Positions 60,751 to 64,000 of a DNA stretch of 64,000 nt are shown one piece after another. The notes beneath the pieces were generated by a model. The model searched no databases, was not told the origin of the DNA, and saw nothing but the letters and a program-made list of their open reading frames with translations. Every line of letters starts with the position of its first letter. The stretch's first letter is position 1. The DNA is from Pholis gunnellus (taxonomy: Eukaryota; Chordata; Actinopteri; Perciformes; Pholidae), in the NCBI GenBank assembly GCA_910591455.2, contig OU342806.1, positions 5,793,478-5,857,477 on the forward strand, given 5' to 3'. The position numbers and the translations under genes were made by a program.

Positions 60751-60769
60751 TAAAAAGCCCCCCCGCCCC
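60751..60769 (-). promoter_or_regulatory. Candidate minus-strand promoter, possibly of lingo3
   Basis: Read on the minus strand, a GC box (GGGGCGGGG, 60761-60769) lies directly before a TATA-like CTTTTTA (60751-60757), so transcription would start near 60,720. The position, about 2.5 kb upstream of the lingo3 coding exon, suits a leader exon. No splice link can be shown from sequence. Confidence 0.3.
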
Positions 60770-63079
60770 TCCCTCCCCCCTTTTCCTGCTTCCTACTCTC
60801 TTCATAGACTCTTATTTTCCAGACCAGACTGAAACACGCGTGTCCACTAGACCTTCCCGAATGTCTCGGCCATCAGCCACCTGCCAGCACAGATGCTGCT
60901 CATTTGTTTTGTCAGCTCTTCAGGAAATATCTATTTTTGCTGTTTTCACGTATATCACAGAGAGTTAATATTGCCTTGTTCCTGTAGTGCCTGTTTTCTG
61001 TGCCTTAACTCTACCTGCTGGGGCTCCATGTCTGTTCCATCATCTGCTCCAAAAAAACAAACCTGTGACAAAAGACAAATGGCTGTTGTCTGTACTAATC
61101 AAACAGATGGATGATATATAAAATCATTATTGTGAGTGTATACTGTGCACTCATCCAGTAGCATTAGGCAAAGAGGTTTGAGGGTTTTTTTTATCTCATC
61201 ATTTGGTTGCCAGGCAACATTTACTCATCCAGTACTTTCTAATAGTGCCTGAAGTTATGTTCTATTCTGGAAGTGCCTCAATATTTATACACAATTGTTG
61301 ATTTTTGTCTTTAACAGTTTGCTATGCTGGGCGTCACAGCGGTCGACTAACATTGTTGTGACTTCGTGAGGCCAAAAGGCTGAACAGAGACACTGCCAGC
61401 ATCATCGGGTAGTTATGCTGCGGCCTTCAAGTGCATGAAAGTTTAACTGATAAAAAAAAAAGTGACATAAACAGAATCAGATCGTAATGAGCAAAGAGGC
61501 TGATAGGCCATTTTCACAGCAGACATTCTGACTCGTCATTGTAAGACAAACATTAATGAATCCGTTCTATTCACGTGTCCAAGTAAGCCCCGACAGCGAG
61601 ACAGCGAGCCAACATGCACAAAACCAGGACCCTGATACCGAAGCAGCTAAATGGACTTCAGTCAGGATTCAGACCTGTGCTACAGTAACATGTCAAAATG
61701 GCAACCAAAAAAAAAGATTCTCAGACAGATATCACCCCCCCCAAAAAATGTAAGTGTGATGTTAGTTGTGACATATTAAAATGGCTACATGAGAGCCAGA
61801 AACAACAGCCTGCGTACACATTGCAGACTCACGGGACGTCCTCCAGAAGAAGGAGACTCACACCGGCCTGCCGTGACAGGTGAACGACGGAACCGAGCTC
61901 AGATCAAAGACGACGGCTTCATACTGTTGTCGTCTGCTCTCGAGATGCTTGAAACTGCAACTCACGCTTGTGTTGTGATAGAACTTTAAGGATGACACTT
62001 TTGCAACAAGGAACAAATTCCCGTATAGCCTGAAGCATTCAAATGCTTAAAAAGATATGTTTCTGGCTTACAGGTGCAACGTGTAAGATCTGTTTTTTAG
62101 TGTCGAGAGGTTACAGTGTCGTTGTTAGTCAACTATGTTTATGTATAGTGTTGCAGAGATATCTACTATGACGAGCACGTTAACCGTCCTGTCTTGTAAT
62201 ACCACTTGTGAGGCACTAAAGCGTCCCTAGTGAAATGTAAATCGTATTTTCTTTTTGTTTCTGCCGCTTTGGATTTCATCCAATGAACAAACTATCACAG
62301 CGTACACGGATGTACAGCCCCCGTTAGTGTCACAGTTAACATAGACCGACGTCACGCGTGAAGATTATAAGATAGTAGTGTTATTTTCACCGGCTCTCAG
62401 AGATTCATGGCTGTAAATTTAGATTTGATTGGACCCAGTAGTAGAGGTGAAATGCTGACCCCTATTTGTTGAGGCCAGATCTTTTTTTAATAAAATCAAT
62501 AGTACTGGAAACGTCTGCTGTCCTTATGGCTTCAGTCAAAGATTCTTTCCCGTGTTGTGGCGTTGAAGCTATGATTTACATTAAACACAAACAAACACTT
62601 AAGTAACATCAAGTATTAAAATTGAATTCAAGAACAGCTTCACATCTCTTTTTTTAATCACTCATGCGCACATGAATAAAGCACAGTGTCATAAATCATT
62701 TTACATGATTACAATATTCAGCACACGTCTGGGTAATGGCGGTGGTGTGCAATGGTTGCGGTGGTGTAAACAATGAGCAGTCTTTAGTCATGGGCCGATG
62801 GAAACAACTGGGAATATGATGTTGTTAAAAATTCATTAAAGAGAGGAGCTGTTTGTTGATTGCCCCTTTTTTCATCACGTCACAGTAAATAGCGGCCGCT
62901 GACGCAAGTTAAGCGGATGATTTGTTGCTGATGTTACTGTCTTACTTCCTGAATGACCCGTCTCTTCTAGATTAAACTGTAGCAGACCCAAAAGGACGTT
63001 CCTGACCCTATCTTTAACCTCAGCCATTTCTGTATTCAACTCATTCAACTCTAATTATCATCACACACGTATTTCAGAA

Positions 63080-63345
63080 TTGATCAACGGCCTCTTTTAC
63101 AGCACAAACCAAGATGGTGGACGGTCTTTTAGGGCCCACCACTTTTCATAGTGCCGTCATCATGTCAAAATCTAAATGAGTTGTTTAACCAACTACATGC
63201 AAATGTAATGACATCCCATCAGTTTAAGCTGTACGTTGTGTTAAGCGCTAAATGGCAAACGTTAGCATGCTCACACGCCAAACTAAGATGGTGCACATGG
63301 TTATAACTGCTAAACATCAGCATGATAACATGTTGATGTTGAAGT
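63080..63345. repeat. Dispersed percomorph repeat fragment
   Basis: The words GTTAGCATGCTCACACGCCAAACTAAGATGG, CTAAACATCAGCATGATAACATG and AATGACATCCCATCAG belong to the same kind of common fish interspersed repeat as at 34.0 kb. No coding potential is left. Confidence 0.5.
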
Positions 63346-64000
63346 ATGACATGCTTTATAAAGAGACGAAGGTTGAATATCCTGTAAACAATTTGACTTT
63401 GCTGTCAAAATATATACTCAAATGAAGATTATGAAGACCTGTTTCTAAAGCATCTAGAATCCTTCATAAAATCCCATGACATGTAAATAGTGCTTTTATC
63501 AGTGAACTATTTGTGACAGCCACATGATTGCGTGCGTCGGCAGTAAAAAAATCATAATTTTTAACAAAACTCAGAGGTGCACGACCAAGCGCCGCGAACA
63601 CTTGCTCCACGCGCCGGCCGTGATCATGTAATTTTCTGGCACGGCGAGTATAAACTAAGCTTAAGGCACGGCTGCAGACTTCGACTTGTTTCATTGACTT
63701 GCTTTTCCTGATTTTAGTTTATTTCTGATCTGTGTGCTACAAAATTAAAGCTGATAATTGAGTGATGTATTATTAACTACAGTTGTAGTCTAATCATTTA
63801 ATTGCTTAAGTGGTACGCAACCATCTAAAAATTACAGCCATCCGTCTCCCCTCGGGTTGCCAGGTGTCCCCTCTCTGCAGCTGTAGTCAGCGTGGGTCGT
63901 CCTGAGCTCAGAGACTGTAAAGAACAGATGGCAAAGAAAATGACCTGGTATTCACGTGCTTTCTGACCGCAGCCCAATTAGCATCCAAAACACTGTGGAT

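Larger units (their letters stand above)
58164..64000. other. Upstream region of lingo3 and intergenic DNA
   Basis: It should contain the lingo3 leader exon and promoter; the best candidate promoter is near 60,750. An open frame at 60,311-60,805 on the minus strand lacks any recognisable domain and overlaps that GC-rich area. The remaining DNA to the right edge shows no coding exon I can support. Confidence 0.5.

Noticed and set aside
60311..60805. A 164-codon minus-strand open frame
   Set aside because: It has no recognisable domain, overlaps GC-rich promoter-like DNA and has no splice or conservation support.
1..64000. tRNA, rRNA and CRISPR features
   Set aside because: The only tRNA-like signal is the B box of the SINE near 15,714. 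No rRNA segments or spaced CRISPR-like repeats were seen; the tandem repeats are ordinary satellites.

Overview
The window looks like teleost fish nuclear DNA, probably from a percomorph. It is AT-rich, its genes have many GT-AG introns, and it carries fish-type SINEs, hAT elements, foldback elements and long AC microsatellites. I see no operons, prokaryotic genes, CRISPR arrays or viral genes.

Layout from left to right. Bases 1 to about 3,920 hold no convincing ORF and end in a cluster of plus-strand AATAAA signals. They may be the long 3' UTR of a gene whose coding part lies left of the window. Bases 4,254-22,708 on the minus strand are a P4-ATPase phospholipid flippase of the ATP8B subfamily, best matched to ATP8B3. 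I reconstructed 27 coding exons with continuous phase and GT-AG junctions, giving 1,157 residues. Bases 22.7-35.4 kb are gene-poor and rich in repeats, including two adjacent hAT elements with perfect 8-bp target duplications. Two single-coding-exon bZIP genes of the NFIL3/E4BP4 family follow in tandem on the plus strand (36,266-37,363 and 45,536-46,300). At 49,450-49,895 on the minus strand lies a candidate start of a small unidentified gene. At 56,279-58,111 on the minus strand is an intact lingo3. The rest is intergenic.

The genes do not form one pathway. ATP8B proteins flip lipids across membranes, NFIL3 proteins are transcriptional repressors and LINGO proteins are neural adhesion or signalling receptors. 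The arrangement does recall human 19p13.3, where ATP8B3 lies tail-to-tail with ONECUT3 and LINGO3 is in the same band. That supports the ATP8B3 and LINGO3 names and suggests, without proving, that the left edge is onecut3 3' UTR.

The points most worth a second look are the small two-exon candidate gene, the tandem NFIL3-like pair, a long foldback element filling one flippase intron, and the pair of hAT insertions.
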